NCBI GenBank assembly: GCA_022775905.1
Contig: JALFJX010000036.1
Coordinates: 1 to 64,000, forward strand
DNA: 64,000 nucleotides
Reading direction: 5' to 3'
Origin: Methanobrevibacter sp.
GTDB taxonomy: Archaea > Methanobacteriota > Methanobacteria > Methanobacteriales > Methanobacteriaceae
The position numbers and the translations under genes were made by a program. How positions within the stretch are numbered: position 1 is the stretch's first letter; each line of letters opens with the position of its first letter. The notes beneath the pieces are model-generated. The model did not search any database. It was not told the origin of the DNA and saw only the letters and a list, made by a program, of their open reading frames with translations. Shown one piece after another: positions 1 through 9,877 of this stretch.

Positions 1-1487
1 TTACCGTTTGCATCTTGTAACAAAACTTTGTAGGTTTGAGTACCTTGATAGAATGATGTTCCACTTTTCCAAGTAAGTTTAGTAGAAGTTCTTTCTTTTA
101 CTGTAATAGAAGAAGATCCAGTTTTTGCATTTACTTTAGAAATACCATTGAATTTATATGTCATAGTATAGTTTCCAACATCCAATCCAATATTTAATGA
201 AACAACCCCATTACTATCAGTAGTTTTAGTATAAGATTTACCGTTTACAGTAAGTACGACTGTTTTTTTCACTAAAGGAACAGTACCTGAAGTTAAAGCA
301 ACTTTAAACGGAGTATTTGCACCTTTACCAAATGTAGTTGTACTTTTAACAGTGAAAGTTGCAGTTTTACTTGGGAAAATATACAATTTATTAGAAGCAC
401 TGGACTTGGAATAAACTGTATTTCCAGCAAAGCTGTATTTTACTGTATAAACACCTTCTTTCAAGTAAGGTAATTTAAGTGAAGCTACACCTTTACTGTT
501 GGTTTTAGCAGAATATGTCTTACCATTAACAGTGAACTTAATTATTTTACCTGCCTCTGGAGCATATCCTAAACCATTAAGCAAAGTAACTTTAATAGTC
601 TTACTATCACTTTTAAGGAAATTATATTCACTAGTAACAAGTTTGGAACTAGTTTTAGTAATTACTTTAACTGTGTTGGTTTTAGTCAAACCATCCTTAT
701 TATAAGAAACAATCTTATATGTTCCTGCTTTAAGTGATTTCATTGAAAGACTTGCAACACCATTAGCATTAGTTTTCTTAGAAAATGTTTTTCCATTAAT
801 CTTAAACTTAATGTAGGTATTAGCTAACACCTTACCATTACTTTTCAAAAAGGTTGCATAAAACTTTCTACTATCTGCATAAACTTTAGTAATATCGCTT
901 GATTTAATAGTAGATAAAATTTTGAATGTATTGGTTAACTTATATCCAGTAACAGGATTTTCTGAAACAACTTTGTATGTTCCAGGTTTAAGATTAATTG
1001 CTAAAGAAGCAACACCATTAGCATTAGTTTTTTTAGTGTAAGTAACACCATTAACAGTTATTTTAACATTAGTACCGGATAATGGATTACCATAGTTATC
1101 TAAAAATGTCGCTGAATAGCTTGCACTTCCTTTATAATATTTAGTAACATCTTTTGAAGTAATGGTTTTGGATACCTCAATAGGTTGAGGCTCAACAGTA
1201 GTATTATTAACTTCACTAGCATTACTTAAAGAGTTACTGTCCGAGTTAGTTGATAAAGTATTTGAGTTTTCAAATCCAGAAGACTGAGATGATACATCAT
1301 CAACATTAGATTCAGAAAGTACTGATGAATCGTTAACATTCTCTGTTGGAACTGCGACATTTGATGCATCATCTACTACACTTGACGTGTATGAATCTGT
1401 AACATTTACATCACTAGCCGAAATTGCACTGACAGACAAAATTACTGTAAACACAAAAAGAAAAGTGAGTAATATTTTTTTGTTCAA
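1..1487 (-). CDS. Adhesin-like surface protein with Ig-like repeats (3' end outside window)
   Basis: The gene runs off the left edge, so about 495 N-terminal residues are visible. I chose a TTG start at 1487: the sequence GGAGGT lies 8 bases upstream (1496-1501) and the reading then gives a clean signal peptide (two Lys, then a hydrophobic run ending in SAISA). A Ser/Asn/Asp-rich linker of about 90 residues follows. Then come about five Ig-like units of 85-95 residues, each with a core like TVNGKTYTKKTNANGVASL followed by an L-x-x-GTY strand. This is the usual build of Methanobrevibacter adhesin-like proteins, which are secreted and cell-wall associated. The binding partner cannot be read from sequence. 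The TTG start would make an ATG-only gene caller miss the gene. Confidence 0.85.
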   Translation of the reverse strand, partial: MNKKILLTFLFVFTVILSVSAISASDVNVTDSYTSSVVDDASNVAVPTENVNDSSVLSESNVDDVSSQSSGFENSNTLSTNSDSNSLSNASEVNNTTVEPQPIEVSKTITSKDVTKYYKGSASYSATFLDNYGNPLSGTNVKITVNGVTYTKKTNANGVASLAINLKPGTYKVVSENPVTGYKLTNTFKILSTIKSSDITKVYADSRKFYATFLKSNGKVLANTYIKFKINGKTFSKKTNANGVASLSMKSLKAGTYKIVSYNKDGLTKTNTVKVITKTSSKLVTSEYNFLKSDSKTIKVTLLNGLGYAPEAGKIIKFTVNGKTYSAKTNSKGVASLKLPYLKEGVYTVKYSFAGNTVYSKSSASNKLYIFPSKTATFTVKSTTTFGKGANTPFKVALTSGTVPLVKKTVVLTVNGKSYTKTTDSNGVVSLNIGLDVGNYTMTYKFNGISKVNAKTGSSSITVKERTSTKLTWKSGTSFYQGTQTYKVLLQDANG

Positions 1488-1999
1488 AATATTTTACCTC
1501 CATATCAATTTTTTCAACATCCATGAGATTTATATATCCCACTTTATATACAAATACTTTATATAAATCTTTTTATTTCCAAATTCCATTTAAATGCGTT
1601 TAATTTTTAAAAATAAGATTAAAATATTGTAAAAATAAAATATTAAGTGAAAATAGACTTAAATTAATTAATAGAATAACTATACAATAGGATAGAAAAT
1701 TTCAAGAAAAAAAAACAATATAAATTTATAAACATCAATGTTAGAGCTTATCATATGAAATAACACATTATTAAAACTTATCTAATATAAAATCATTGAT
1801 TTAATTCAAGTTAGAACAAAAAACAACAAGTTAAATGAATAATATCAAAAAATAAAGTAGAATAAAGAAAAAACGATTAGAGTGTTAAAAAAATAAAATA
1901 AAGCACAAATTAACTAAAATTACCTATAAAACAAGCATAAAATTATTTGAAAATTTTCATGAAAAAAATAAAATAAAAAATGTAAAATCAAAATTAATT
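1488..1999 (-). promoter_or_regulatory. Promoter of the adhesin gene within a 510-bp gene-less AT-rich gap
   Basis: On the minus strand TTTATATAAAG (about 1555-1566) and GTATATAAAG (about 1541-1550) are archaeal TATA-like boxes 55-80 bases before the TTG start. The ribosome binding site GGAGGT is at 1496-1501. From about 1600 to 1999 I see only low-complexity A/T sequence. Directly after the thermosome stop the minus strand is T-rich (about 1955-1995), as expected for an archaeal transcription stop. Confidence 0.5.
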
Positions 2000-3643
2000 T
2001 TACATCATTGGAGGCATTCCTCCACCCATACCAGGCATAGGAGGCATACCACTAGCATCATTACCAGACTCATCAGGTCCAGTAGAGTTAAGTGCATTTC
2101 TTGCTGCAATCATATCGTCGATACGTAAAATCATTTCACTAGCAGCACCTGCAGATTGTAAAGCTTGGATTTTTACTCTTAAAGGTTCAATAACTCCAGC
2201 TTCTTTCATATCTACAACTTCACCAGTGAATACATTGATACCGATTAAGTTAGAGTCTTCGTGAGCAGCTTTTAAATCAGCAATTAAGTTGATGGTGTCT
2301 AAACCAGCATTTTCAATTAAAGTTCTAGGAATAACTTCTAATGCTTCTGCATATTTTAAAATAGCTAATTGTTCTCTTCCACTTACGGTTTCACCATAGT
2401 CTCTTAATTGTTTTACTAAATCGATTTCACAAGCTCCTCCACCGATGAGAACTTTACCTTCTTCGATAGTAGCAGCAACTACTCCTAAAGCATCATCAAT
2501 AGCTCTTGAGATTTGTTCGGTTACGTAACGGGTACTACCTCTGAGAACAATGGAAGAAGCTTTTGGATTTTCACATTCTTCGATGAAAGTTAATTCATGG
2601 TCAAATATTTTATCGAGATATACATGGCCTGCAGAACCTAATTTGTCTTCAGATAAATCTTCAATATCAGTTACTAATTGAGCACCAGTAGCTTTTGCGA
2701 TTCTTTCCATGTCAGATTTTTTAACTCTTTTGAAAGTCATGACTCCTGCTTTTTTCAAGTAGTGTTCAGCCATGTCATCAATACCTTTTTGACAGAATAA
2801 TACGTTAGCACCAGAATCAACAACTTTGTTTACCATGTCTTTAATCATTTCTTCTTCTTGGTTTAAGAACAATTCAAATTGTTCAGGACTGGTAATGTCA
2901 ATTTTAGCATCAGTGTTGATATCTTTTAATTCAATAGGATATTTCATGATAGCGATTTTTGCATCTTCAATATCTTTAGGCATAGCTTTAGAAACAGGTG
3001 CTTTATCAATTACAATACCTTCAGCTAAGAATGAATCTTCAACAGCATCTCCGGAGACTCTTTGAATGTTAATGTTATCAATGTCGGATTTTCCGTCTTC
3101 TTCGATTCTTAATGCTGCTTCAACAACAAGGTCAGCTAAGTGTTCTTTTGCGTAATCTGATCCTTTACCACTCATTGCAGTTACAGCTACTTTTTTAAGA
3201 GTTTCTTTATCATCAGCATCTACAGCAATACCTTGTAAAAGTTCAACTGCTTTTTCTGTTGCATTTCTGAATCCTTTTACAACAACAGAAGTTGCAATTC
3301 CATCATCTAATAATTCTTCAGCTTTAGCTAATAATTCACCAGCAATAACAACAACTGATGTAGTACCGTCACCAACAATTTCTTCTTGTTTTTTAGCGGT
3401 TTCTACGAGCATTCTAGCTGCAGGTTGTGCAATATCCATTTCACTCATGATAGTTGCACCATCATTAGTTACAGTTACATCACCCATTGAATTAACTAAC
3501 ATTTTATCCATACCTTTAGGACCTAAAGTAGTTCTTACAATACCTGCTAATACTTTAGCAGCAGTGATATTCATTCTTAAAGCATCTCTTTTTGAATATC
3601 TTTCAGTCCCTTCAGGAAGGATGAAAATTGGTTGATTTGCCAT
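2000..3643 (-). CDS. ths: Thermosome subunit (group II chaperonin)
   Basis: This is an ATP-driven protein-folding chaperonin forming an eight-fold double ring in the cytoplasm. The 547 residues match the family length. The ATP-binding signature GDGTTSVVV is at residues 91-99 and an earlier conserved [11 protein letters not shown] at about 39-49. A C-terminal equatorial GGG motif (VLIGGGACE) is at about residue 400, and the protein ends in the typical Gly/Met-rich tail ([14 protein letters not shown]). The ATG at 3643 follows AAAGGTGATT. It is divergent from the TPR gene, with TATA-like sequences in the 120-bp gap. Several paralogues are common in this group, so I do not assign alpha or beta. 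Confidence 0.97.
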   Translation of the reverse strand: MANQPIFILPEGTERYSKRDALRMNITAAKVLAGIVRTTLGPKGMDKMLVNSMGDVTVTNDGATIMSEMDIAQPAARMLVETAKKQEEIVGDGTTSVVVIAGELLAKAEELLDDGIATSVVVKGFRNATEKAVELLQGIAVDADDKETLKKVAVTAMSGKGSDYAKEHLADLVVEAALRIEEDGKSDIDNINIQRVSGDAVEDSFLAEGIVIDKAPVSKAMPKDIEDAKIAIMKYPIELKDINTDAKIDITSPEQFELFLNQEEEMIKDMVNKVVDSGANVLFCQKGIDDMAEHYLKKAGVMTFKRVKKSDMERIAKATGAQLVTDIEDLSEDKLGSAGHVYLDKIFDHELTFIEECENPKASSIVLRGSTRYVTEQISRAIDDALGVVAATIEEGKVLIGGGACEIDLVKQLRDYGETVSGREQLAILKYAEALEVIPRTLIENAGLDTINLIADLKAAHEDSNLIGINVFTGEVVDMKEAGVIEPLRVKIQALQSAGAASEMILRIDDMIAARNALNSTGPDESGNDASGMPPMPGMGGGMPPMM

Positions 3644-3763
3644 TTTTTAATCACCTTTAAAATTTTCTAATAAAATAATATAAAACTAAGTTTTTATACA
3701 TATATAATATGGATTAGAAGTTATATAAAAACATTACTTATTAAACTTACTTAAGGTGTTTTA

Positions 3764-4780
3764 ATGTATGAAGAAATAATAAAAGAAATTAAATTAAATT
3801 TGGGTGAAAATAAGGATTTAAACAGAAAATACCTGGCATCACAAATGGAGAAATATAAAGATCACCCTTACAATGTGGAAATTACCAAAGAGATTTCCCG
3901 TATGATGTGGGACTGCTTAACTGATGAAGAGAAAAGGCAATATATTGAAATTTCAGAAAATGACACACCAATAATTGATATCCTAGAAGAAATATTTCCA
4001 ATGATTGAAAATGGAAAATATGCTGATGCTTTGGAGAAACTTGACGAATTCATGAAAACCTTCAGACCACCATTTGAAGATGATGCAGTAAATGAATATC
4101 ATTACTTCACCAATCAACTAGAAGAAGACATATTCAATAAATATATTGGTGCTGAAAAAGAGATAAGACATATATCTCAGAACCAACCTTTACTTGACTT
4201 GTATTATGTATATGGATTCTTGCTTTTAGAGACAAAAGATTTGGAAAATGCTGAAAAATATCTTAAAAAAGCATTGAAACTTAATCCAGTATCTTCAAGA
4301 ATACTTCTGGAGTTGTCAGACATCTATAAAATTAAAGCACCCCGTTTTAATAAGTTTTTCATATATACAACACAAGCATTGGAATATGCATACTATCCAC
4401 AGGATATTGCCAGATGCTACAGAAATTTAGGTCAGTTCTATATGGAAGAGATGAATTTTGAAATTGCAGCTGCATTATATAATTACAGCATGAAATATGA
4501 ATTAAATCCTCTTGCATATACCAAACTCCAACACATACAATCAAAAGGAATAAAAGCTGAATTAAGCTTAGAAGAATGCATAAATCTAATTGAAAGTAAA
4601 AAAATACAAATTGGCCCAAATCCATTTATTTTAGAAAGATTAAATGCTCTATCAGATAGATATGATAAAAAACAAGACCTGAACAGCGCATTATATTTCT
4701 ATGAACTGCAATATGACCTAACACTTGATGAAAAAGTTCTTGAAAAAATCAAAGATCTTCAGAGAATAATAAAGCATTAA
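3764..4780 (+). CDS. TPR-repeat protein of unknown function
   Basis: This is a 338-residue soluble protein with no signal peptide. Tetratricopeptide-like helical pairs are visible, for example LENAEKYLKKALKLNPVSS around residues 155-175 and later helical pairs toward the end, including LNSALYFYELQYDL near 315. Such repeats form protein-binding scaffolds; the partner is unknown. A TATA-like TTATATAAAA lies about 35 bases before the ATG, and AAGGTG (about 3753-3758) is the ribosome binding site. It faces away from the thermosome gene and is followed at 45 bp by a small zinc-ribbon gene. Confidence 0.8.
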   Translation: MYEEIIKEIKLNLGENKDLNRKYLASQMEKYKDHPYNVEITKEISRMMWDCLTDEEKRQYIEISENDTPIIDILEEIFPMIENGKYADALEKLDEFMKTFRPPFEDDAVNEYHYFTNQLEEDIFNKYIGAEKEIRHISQNQPLLDLYYVYGFLLLETKDLENAEKYLKKALKLNPVSSRILLELSDIYKIKAPRFNKFFIYTTQALEYAYYPQDIARCYRNLGQFYMEEMNFEIAAALYNYSMKYELNPLAYTKLQHIQSKGIKAELSLEECINLIESKKIQIGPNPFILERLNALSDRYDKKQDLNSALYFYELQYDLTLDEKVLEKIKDLQRIIKH

Positions 4781-4825
4781 TATAATATATAATATTATAT
4801 ATAGTAATATTAAAGGTGATTTTTA

Positions 4826-4981
4826 ATGTGTTCAAGTGGAGGGCCAATGGCCGATATTGATTTAAAAAAATTAAAAACAAAAAAATACCATTGTAAAAAC
4901 TGTGGAAATTCCTTTAAAGGACTTGGAAGAAAAGTAGTTTGTCCATCTTGCCAAAGCGACAACGTTGAACTTGCAGAGTAA
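4826..4981 (+). CDS. 51-residue zinc-ribbon protein
   Basis: The short frame begins ATG TGT TCA AGT after AAAGGTGAT and ends TAA at 4981. The protein reads MCSSGGPMADIDLKKLKTKK, then a C-x2-C pair (YHCKNCGNSF) and a second C-x2-C pair (VCPSCQSD), forming one zinc ribbon. Its own promoter seems likely because a TATA-like run (TATAATATATAATATTATATA) lies just upstream. Proteins of this size are common in archaea as nucleic-acid or ribosome-associated factors, but nothing here fixes the role. The coding case rests on the ribosome binding site, the Cys spacing and good packing between its neighbours. Confidence 0.75.
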   Translation: MCSSGGPMADIDLKKLKTKKYHCKNCGNSFKGLGRKVVCPSCQSDNVELAE

Positions 4982-5019
4982 ATTTATTTTACTCTCTTTT
5001 TTTATTTTTTAGTGATAAT

Positions 5020-5472
5020 ATGAATATTGATTTTAAAAATGATGAAATACTATTTCTTGAAGGAGAAACCGGAATCGTAGGTATAATCAAAGTAGCATAT
5101 GAAAATAAAATGCTATTCATTGCAACACAAGATAACGAAGAAATAGTGCAATTTTTAGAATCAAATGATATTATTGCCGTATCAAACTTTAAAAAAGACA
5201 AAAGAGCAATTCGTTCACAGGCATACCTAAGCCGTGAAGAATCTTCCCCACTTGTAATCTTGAATAAAGATCATCCATCCACCAAACGTTTAGAAACTGT
5301 CATATCAATTGGAGATGAAGTTAACCTAAATTGCAATATTATTCCTGGAACCCATCCTGAACAGAATGTATTATGTTCTTGTGACAGTTTATCTGGACTT
5401 AAAATAATAAAAACACAAACTGGAATTAAATTAAATAAAGAGTTTGATAATTTCACAATTGAAAAATTTTAG
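5020..5472 (+). CDS. Conserved hypothetical protein (150 aa)
   Basis: I do not recognise this family. It is 150 residues, soluble, without a signal peptide, and mixed alpha/beta in appearance (ILFLEGETGIVGIIKVAYEN near the start). Several Cys lie in the C-terminal third (LNCNI, VLCSCDSL), which might bind metal, but there is no complete classical motif. It starts 38 bp after the zinc-ribbon gene and ends 8 bp before the DUF116 gene, so the three are probably one transcript. Confidence 0.7.
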   Translation: MNIDFKNDEILFLEGETGIVGIIKVAYENKMLFIATQDNEEIVQFLESNDIIAVSNFKKDKRAIRSQAYLSREESSPLVILNKDHPSTKRLETVISIGDEVNLNCNIIPGTHPEQNVLCSCDSLSGLKIIKTQTGIKLNKEFDNFTIEKF

Positions 5473-5480
5473 GTTAAAAC

Positions 5481-6119
5481 ATGATTATTGATTCATTTTA
5501 TACAATTATAGGTCAAGCAGTAGTTTTTCTAGCTATACTAATCATAATATTGTTCTTAGTGATTATAATTTTAGGAGTTTTACTTGCTAGAAAAAATAAA
5601 ATCAAATTTCCAAGATTCATATTGTTTGTTGTTGACTCCCTATATTTTCCATTTAAATCAATAGCAAATTTCCTTAAACTAGATGAATATCTTATTGATG
5701 ATATTGCAATTAGAGTTAGAGATGAATTAAATAAAGAAAAATTCAAATCAGTTCCTGCTGAAAAAACATTAATCTTTTTACCTCACTGTTTAAGACATAG
5801 AGATTGCCCTGCAACACTCCAAAAAGAAGGATTAAACTGTACTGAATGTGGATTATGTTCCATAGGTGTCATCAAGAAAAAAGCAGAACCAATGGGATAC
5901 AAGTTATATATTGTACCTGGATCAAGTTTTGTTAAAAAAATAGTTATGGAAAATAAGTTCAAGGCAGTTCTCGGTGTAGCTTGTCATGAGGATTTAAACC
6001 AGATGATGATGTTATTATCAGATTTTTGCCCTCAAGGAGCACTACTTGAAAAAACAGGCTGTTTTGAAACAAAAGTAAATATTAAAAAAGTATTTGAGAA
6101 ATTAGATTCCAAATACTAG
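5481..6119 (+). CDS. DUF116 family membrane-anchored protein
   Basis: One long hydrophobic segment at residues about 12-37 anchors the 212-residue protein in the membrane. The rest is a soluble DUF116-type domain with conserved Cys: LPHCLRHRDCPA (about residue 94), LNCTECGLCSIG (about 115) and VACHEDLNQ (about 165). The Cys spacing suggests a metal or iron-sulfur site; the biochemical role of DUF116 is not established to my knowledge. It is 8 bp after the preceding gene and is the last gene of that group. Confidence 0.8.
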   Translation: MIIDSFYTIIGQAVVFLAILIIILFLVIIILGVLLARKNKIKFPRFILFVVDSLYFPFKSIANFLKLDEYLIDDIAIRVRDELNKEKFKSVPAEKTLIFLPHCLRHRDCPATLQKEGLNCTECGLCSIGVIKKKAEPMGYKLYIVPGSSFVKKIVMENKFKAVLGVACHEDLNQMMMLLSDFCPQGALLEKTGCFETKVNIKKVFEKLDSKY

Positions 6120-6566
6120 TCATAGCAAAACATGTATGATTAATATACAAAAAGTTAAAAGATTGTACAAAAATAGGTAAGTTTTTTTGCTAAAAATTTA
6201 TGATTAAAATTTACATAATATCATACACCACAAATGCCAATCTTTTGTGAATAGTATATTGTTTTTATAAATTATTATCCTTATTTTTACCTTTTTATCA
6301 AATCTTCATCAACAATACAATCACTATTCGACAACTATCCACTATTCAGCTCACCCAGTATATACTAGATCCTGCAAAAACACTCATTTCTACCAACTTT
6401 CATCCATAACTACCTAATTTTAGCGACCCAGTTGCAATTGAATATGACCCAGATGAGCTTTCGCCAGTTATCGACAATTTTACAATAGCAAAGCAATATT
6501 GTATTATCATAAAAATTATAACCTGTTAAACACAAAAATAAATATCATATTAAAAGGTGATAAAAT
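6120..6566. other. 450-bp gap before the restriction operon
   Basis: No gene is convincing here. The stretch 6300-6480 is less AT-rich than the usual spacer and holds a short open stretch on the plus strand (about 6412-6530, containing SDPVAIEYDPDELSPVIDNF) that lacks a start codon. It could be a gene remnant or chance. The last bases hold AAAAGGTGAT (6552-6561), the ribosome binding site of the next gene. A clear TATA box for the operon was not identified. Confidence 0.35.
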
Positions 6567-6579
6567 ATGACAAACATTA

Positions 6580-8556
6580 GTGTTCATATGGAGCATTTCA
6601 GACTCAACCCTAAGAGGAGCATACAAAAGAAACGAATACCAAAAGGTAATCTTACCGTTTACCGTGCTTAAACGATTTGATAGTGTATTAGAGTATTCCA
6701 AAAAAGATGTAGTTGATACATACGAAGCTAACAAAAACAAAACAGAATTCATCGCACCCCTTCTAAATGCAAAAGCAGTTGATGAAAATGGTCGTAAACT
6801 CGGATTCTACAACTATTCCAAGTTCAACTTTGAAATATTATTACAAGATCCAGACAACATAGAAGAAAATCTAAAATTCTACATCAATAGTTTCAGTAAA
6901 AATGTTAAAGACATTCTGGACAACTTTGACATTGAAAAACAAATAGCAAAACTATCCAAAGCAAACCTACTATACTTATTGATTAAAAAATTTAACGAAA
7001 CAAGCCTTGATTTATCACCTAAAAATATATCCAACCACGATATGGGAACAATATTTGAAGAACTCATACGTAAGTTCTCTGAAACATCCAATGAAGAAGC
7101 AGGAGAGCACTTCACACCAAGAGATGTAGTTAAACTAATGACAGAGTTGTTATTTGTAGGAGAAGAAGAAAGCACAGGAACCATCAAACTGGTATACGAT
7201 CCAGCTTGTGGAACTGGAGGGATGCTCACCAGCTGCAAAGAATTCATCACCAAAACTAATCCAGACATGGATGTGGTACTGTACGGCCAAGAAATCAACG
7301 ATGAAATATACGCTATATGTAAAGCAGATATGTTAATGAAAGGAGAAGATGCAGAAAACATCAAAGGACCATCAAGCACCCTATCCAATGACCAATTAAA
7401 AGATAATAAATTTGATTATATGATTTCAAATCCACCATATGGTCGTGACTGGGAACAAGATAAAGAAGTGGTTGATGCTGAAGCAGAACTAGGATTTGAT
7501 GGAAGATTTAGGGCAGGACTGCCACGTAAATCTGATGGACAACTACTCTTTATCCAACACATGATATCAAAAATGAAGGATAATGGAAAATCAAGAATAG
7601 CAGTAATTACAAATGGGTCACCATTGTTTACAGGGGATGCAGGATCAGGCGAAAGTAACATAAGAAAATGGATATTTGAAAATGATTATCTCGAGGCACT
7701 CATCGCATTACCTGACCAACTATTTTTCAACACAGGAATTGGAACATATGTATGGGTATTGACAAATGAAAAAACATTACAAAGGGAAGGAAAAGTACAA
7801 TTAATAGATGCACGTGAAGAATTTGTTGGAATGAGAAAATCTTTAGGTAGTAAAAGACACTTAATACCAGAAAAATCTATTATTAACATTGTAAACATAT
7901 ATAAAGAATTTAATGAAAATGATAAAGTCAAAATCTTTGACAATGAAGACTTCGGATACACAAAAATAACTGTTGAAAGACCAATGCAACTAAACTACCA
8001 AGCAACTCCAGAAAGACTTGAAAACTTATATTCTTATGCTCAATTTAAAAAATTAGCTGAAAGCAAAAGTAAAGACCTTGAAACAAAAATGGCTGAGGAA
8101 GAAGAAGGTAAAAAACAACAAGAAGCAATTAAAGAAGCATTACTCACAATAGGAGATGAATTATATGCAGACTGGGATACTTTCGAAGCTAAGGTTAAAC
8201 AGGCATTAAATCAATTTAATTTTAAACCAGCATTCATCAAAAATGTAATCGAAAAACTATCAGAACATGATGACACAGCAAAATATGTAACTGATAAAAA
8301 AGGTAAACCAAAGGCAGACAGTAACCTTCGTGATACAGAAAAGATTCCATTGGTTCAAAATATTGATGATTACTTTGAAGAAGAAGTAAAAAAATATTAC
8401 TCTGATGCATGGTATGATGATAAAAAGAACAAAATTGGTTATGAAATTAATTTCACACAATATTTCTATGTATATGAACCTCCAAGACCATTGGAAGAAA
8501 TAGAATCAGATATTAACAAAGTAACTAAAGAAATACAAGATTTGCTCAAGGATTGA
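6580..8556 (+). CDS. hsdM: Type I restriction-modification DNA methylase subunit (possible 5' frameshift)
   Basis: This is the N6-adenine methyltransferase subunit of a type I restriction enzyme, using SAM to protect the host recognition site. An N-terminal HsdM_N helical domain begins FIWSISDSTLRG. It is followed by SAM motif I DPACGTGGMLTS (about residue 207) and catalytic NPPY in SNPPYGRDW (about 284). The C-terminal 170 residues are a charged coiled-coil-like extension. The start is odd. The only start in this frame is GTG at 6580, 18 bases after the ribosome binding site GGTGAT (6556-6561). An ATG at 6567 has ideal 5-base spacing but is out of frame. Dropping one base near 6580-6582 would give MTNISFIWSIS, so a one-base insertion is likely. 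hsdS follows after 4 bp. Confidence 0.93.
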   Translation: MFIWSISDSTLRGAYKRNEYQKVILPFTVLKRFDSVLEYSKKDVVDTYEANKNKTEFIAPLLNAKAVDENGRKLGFYNYSKFNFEILLQDPDNIEENLKFYINSFSKNVKDILDNFDIEKQIAKLSKANLLYLLIKKFNETSLDLSPKNISNHDMGTIFEELIRKFSETSNEEAGEHFTPRDVVKLMTELLFVGEEESTGTIKLVYDPACGTGGMLTSCKEFITKTNPDMDVVLYGQEINDEIYAICKADMLMKGEDAENIKGPSSTLSNDQLKDNKFDYMISNPPYGRDWEQDKEVVDAEAELGFDGRFRAGLPRKSDGQLLFIQHMISKMKDNGKSRIAVITNGSPLFTGDAGSGESNIRKWIFENDYLEALIALPDQLFFNTGIGTYVWVLTNEKTLQREGKVQLIDAREEFVGMRKSLGSKRHLIPEKSIINIVNIYKEFNENDKVKIFDNEDFGYTKITVERPMQLNYQATPERLENLYSYAQFKKLAESKSKDLETKMAEEEEGKKQQEAIKEALLTIGDELYADWDTFEAKVKQALNQFNFKPAFIKNVIEKLSEHDDTAKYVTDKKGKPKADSNLRDTEKIPLVQNIDDYFEEEVKKYYSDAWYDDKKNKIGYEINFTQYFYVYEPPRPLEEIESDINKVTKEIQDLLKD

Positions 8557-8560
8557 TATT

Positions 8561-9877
8561 ATGAGTTACAAAACTTATGATGAATATAAAGAATCAAAAA
8601 TGTTCTGGATTGATAAAATACCTTCTACATGGGACACTATTAAAGCTAAACATTGTTTCAATTTAAGTGGAGGATATGCATTTAAAAGTGATGATTTTAC
8701 CGAAGAGGGTATTCCTTTAGTTAGAATAGGAGATATAACTAATGGTACAATAGATTTTAACAATTGTAAAAGGTTACCCTTAGAATATGCCACCATGATG
8801 AAAGAATTTTTGGTGGAATCTGGAGACATACTAATAGCACTAACTGGAGCAACAATTGGAAAAATTGGACAGGTGCCAAAAACTAACGAAAAAATACTAT
8901 TAAATCAAAGAGTTGGAAAATTAAGTTCTGATTCATCTAATTACTATAAATATATTTTAAGTTCTGATTTGATTAAAAAACAAATAAATTTAATTGCAGA
9001 TGGTTCTGCACAAGAGAACATAAGTAATGAAGATATTGGCAATTTTGAAATATTTGACATTGATAATGGATTAAAACAACAAATAGCTAACTACTTAGAC
9101 AAAAAAACTGCTAAAATTGATGCAACTATTGCTAAAAATGAAGAACTTATCGAATTACTTGAGGAAAAAAGAGTTGCTTTAATTAATCAAGTAGTTACTA
9201 AAGGTTTAGATTCTGATGTGCCTATGAAAGATTCTGGTGTTGAATGGATTGGTGAAATTCCTGAAAACTGGGATGTTGTTTTATTCAAAAGACTTTTTAA
9301 TCTTATTAAAGATGGAACTCATGGGTCTTTTGAACGTGTAGATGATGGAGAACCTTTGCTAAGTGCTAAGAATATCTTTAATGACAAAATCAACATATCG
9401 AAAACTGAAAGTTGCATAAGTAAAGATAATTTTCTATCTATTGTTTCTAATGGATTCCCTAAAAAAGATGATTTATTAATGACAATAGTTGGAACAATAG
9501 GAAGATCATGTGTTTATGATAAAGAATTCCCCTTAGCATTTCAAAGAAGTGTGTCATTCATAAGACTTACTTATGACAATCCCTATTATTATAATTATTT
9601 TATTAAATCACAAATATTCCAATCACAATTACTTGTTAAAGCTAAACAAAGTGCACAAAAAGGAGTTTACTTAAATGATATAAAAGAATGTTTAGTGATT
9701 AGACCTCCATATGAAATTCAAATTGAAATTGCAAAGTATTTGCAAAATAGAATTACAAAAATTAATGAAACCACATCTAAAATTCAAGATAACATTAATC
9801 TTCTTGAAGAGTATAAAACTTCTTTAATTCATCATGTAGTTACTGGCAAAATTGATGTTCGAGGTGAGGAAATATGA
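8561..9877 (+). CDS. hsdS: Type I restriction-modification specificity subunit
   Basis: This 438-residue protein sets the DNA target of the HsdM/HsdR complex. It has the usual two-fold build. The first target-recognition half starts with MFWIDKIPSTWD and the second with GVEWIGEIPENWD (about residue 229). Each half is followed by a conserved coiled-coil spacer (NYLDKKTAKIDATIAKNEEL at about 182 and its counterpart KYLQNRITKINETTSKIQDN near 390). Both half-sites look full length, so a bipartite target is expected; the sequence recognised cannot be read by eye. Its last codons overlap hsdR by 4 bases (ATGA), which points to coupled translation. Confidence 0.95.
   Translation: MSYKTYDEYKESKMFWIDKIPSTWDTIKAKHCFNLSGGYAFKSDDFTEEGIPLVRIGDITNGTIDFNNCKRLPLEYATMMKEFLVESGDILIALTGATIGKIGQVPKTNEKILLNQRVGKLSSDSSNYYKYILSSDLIKKQINLIADGSAQENISNEDIGNFEIFDIDNGLKQQIANYLDKKTAKIDATIAKNEELIELLEEKRVALINQVVTKGLDSDVPMKDSGVEWIGEIPENWDVVLFKRLFNLIKDGTHGSFERVDDGEPLLSAKNIFNDKINISKTESCISKDNFLSIVSNGFPKKDDLLMTIVGTIGRSCVYDKEFPLAFQRSVSFIRLTYDNPYYYNYFIKSQIFQSQLLVKAKQSAQKGVYLNDIKECLVIRPPYEIQIEIAKYLQNRITKINETTSKIQDNINLLEEYKTSLIHHVVTGKIDVRGEEI

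Noticed and set aside
6412-6530. Short open stretch with SDPVAIEYDPDELSP before hsdM.
   Set aside because: No start codon, only about 39 codons between stops, and no recognised family; not enough to call a gene.
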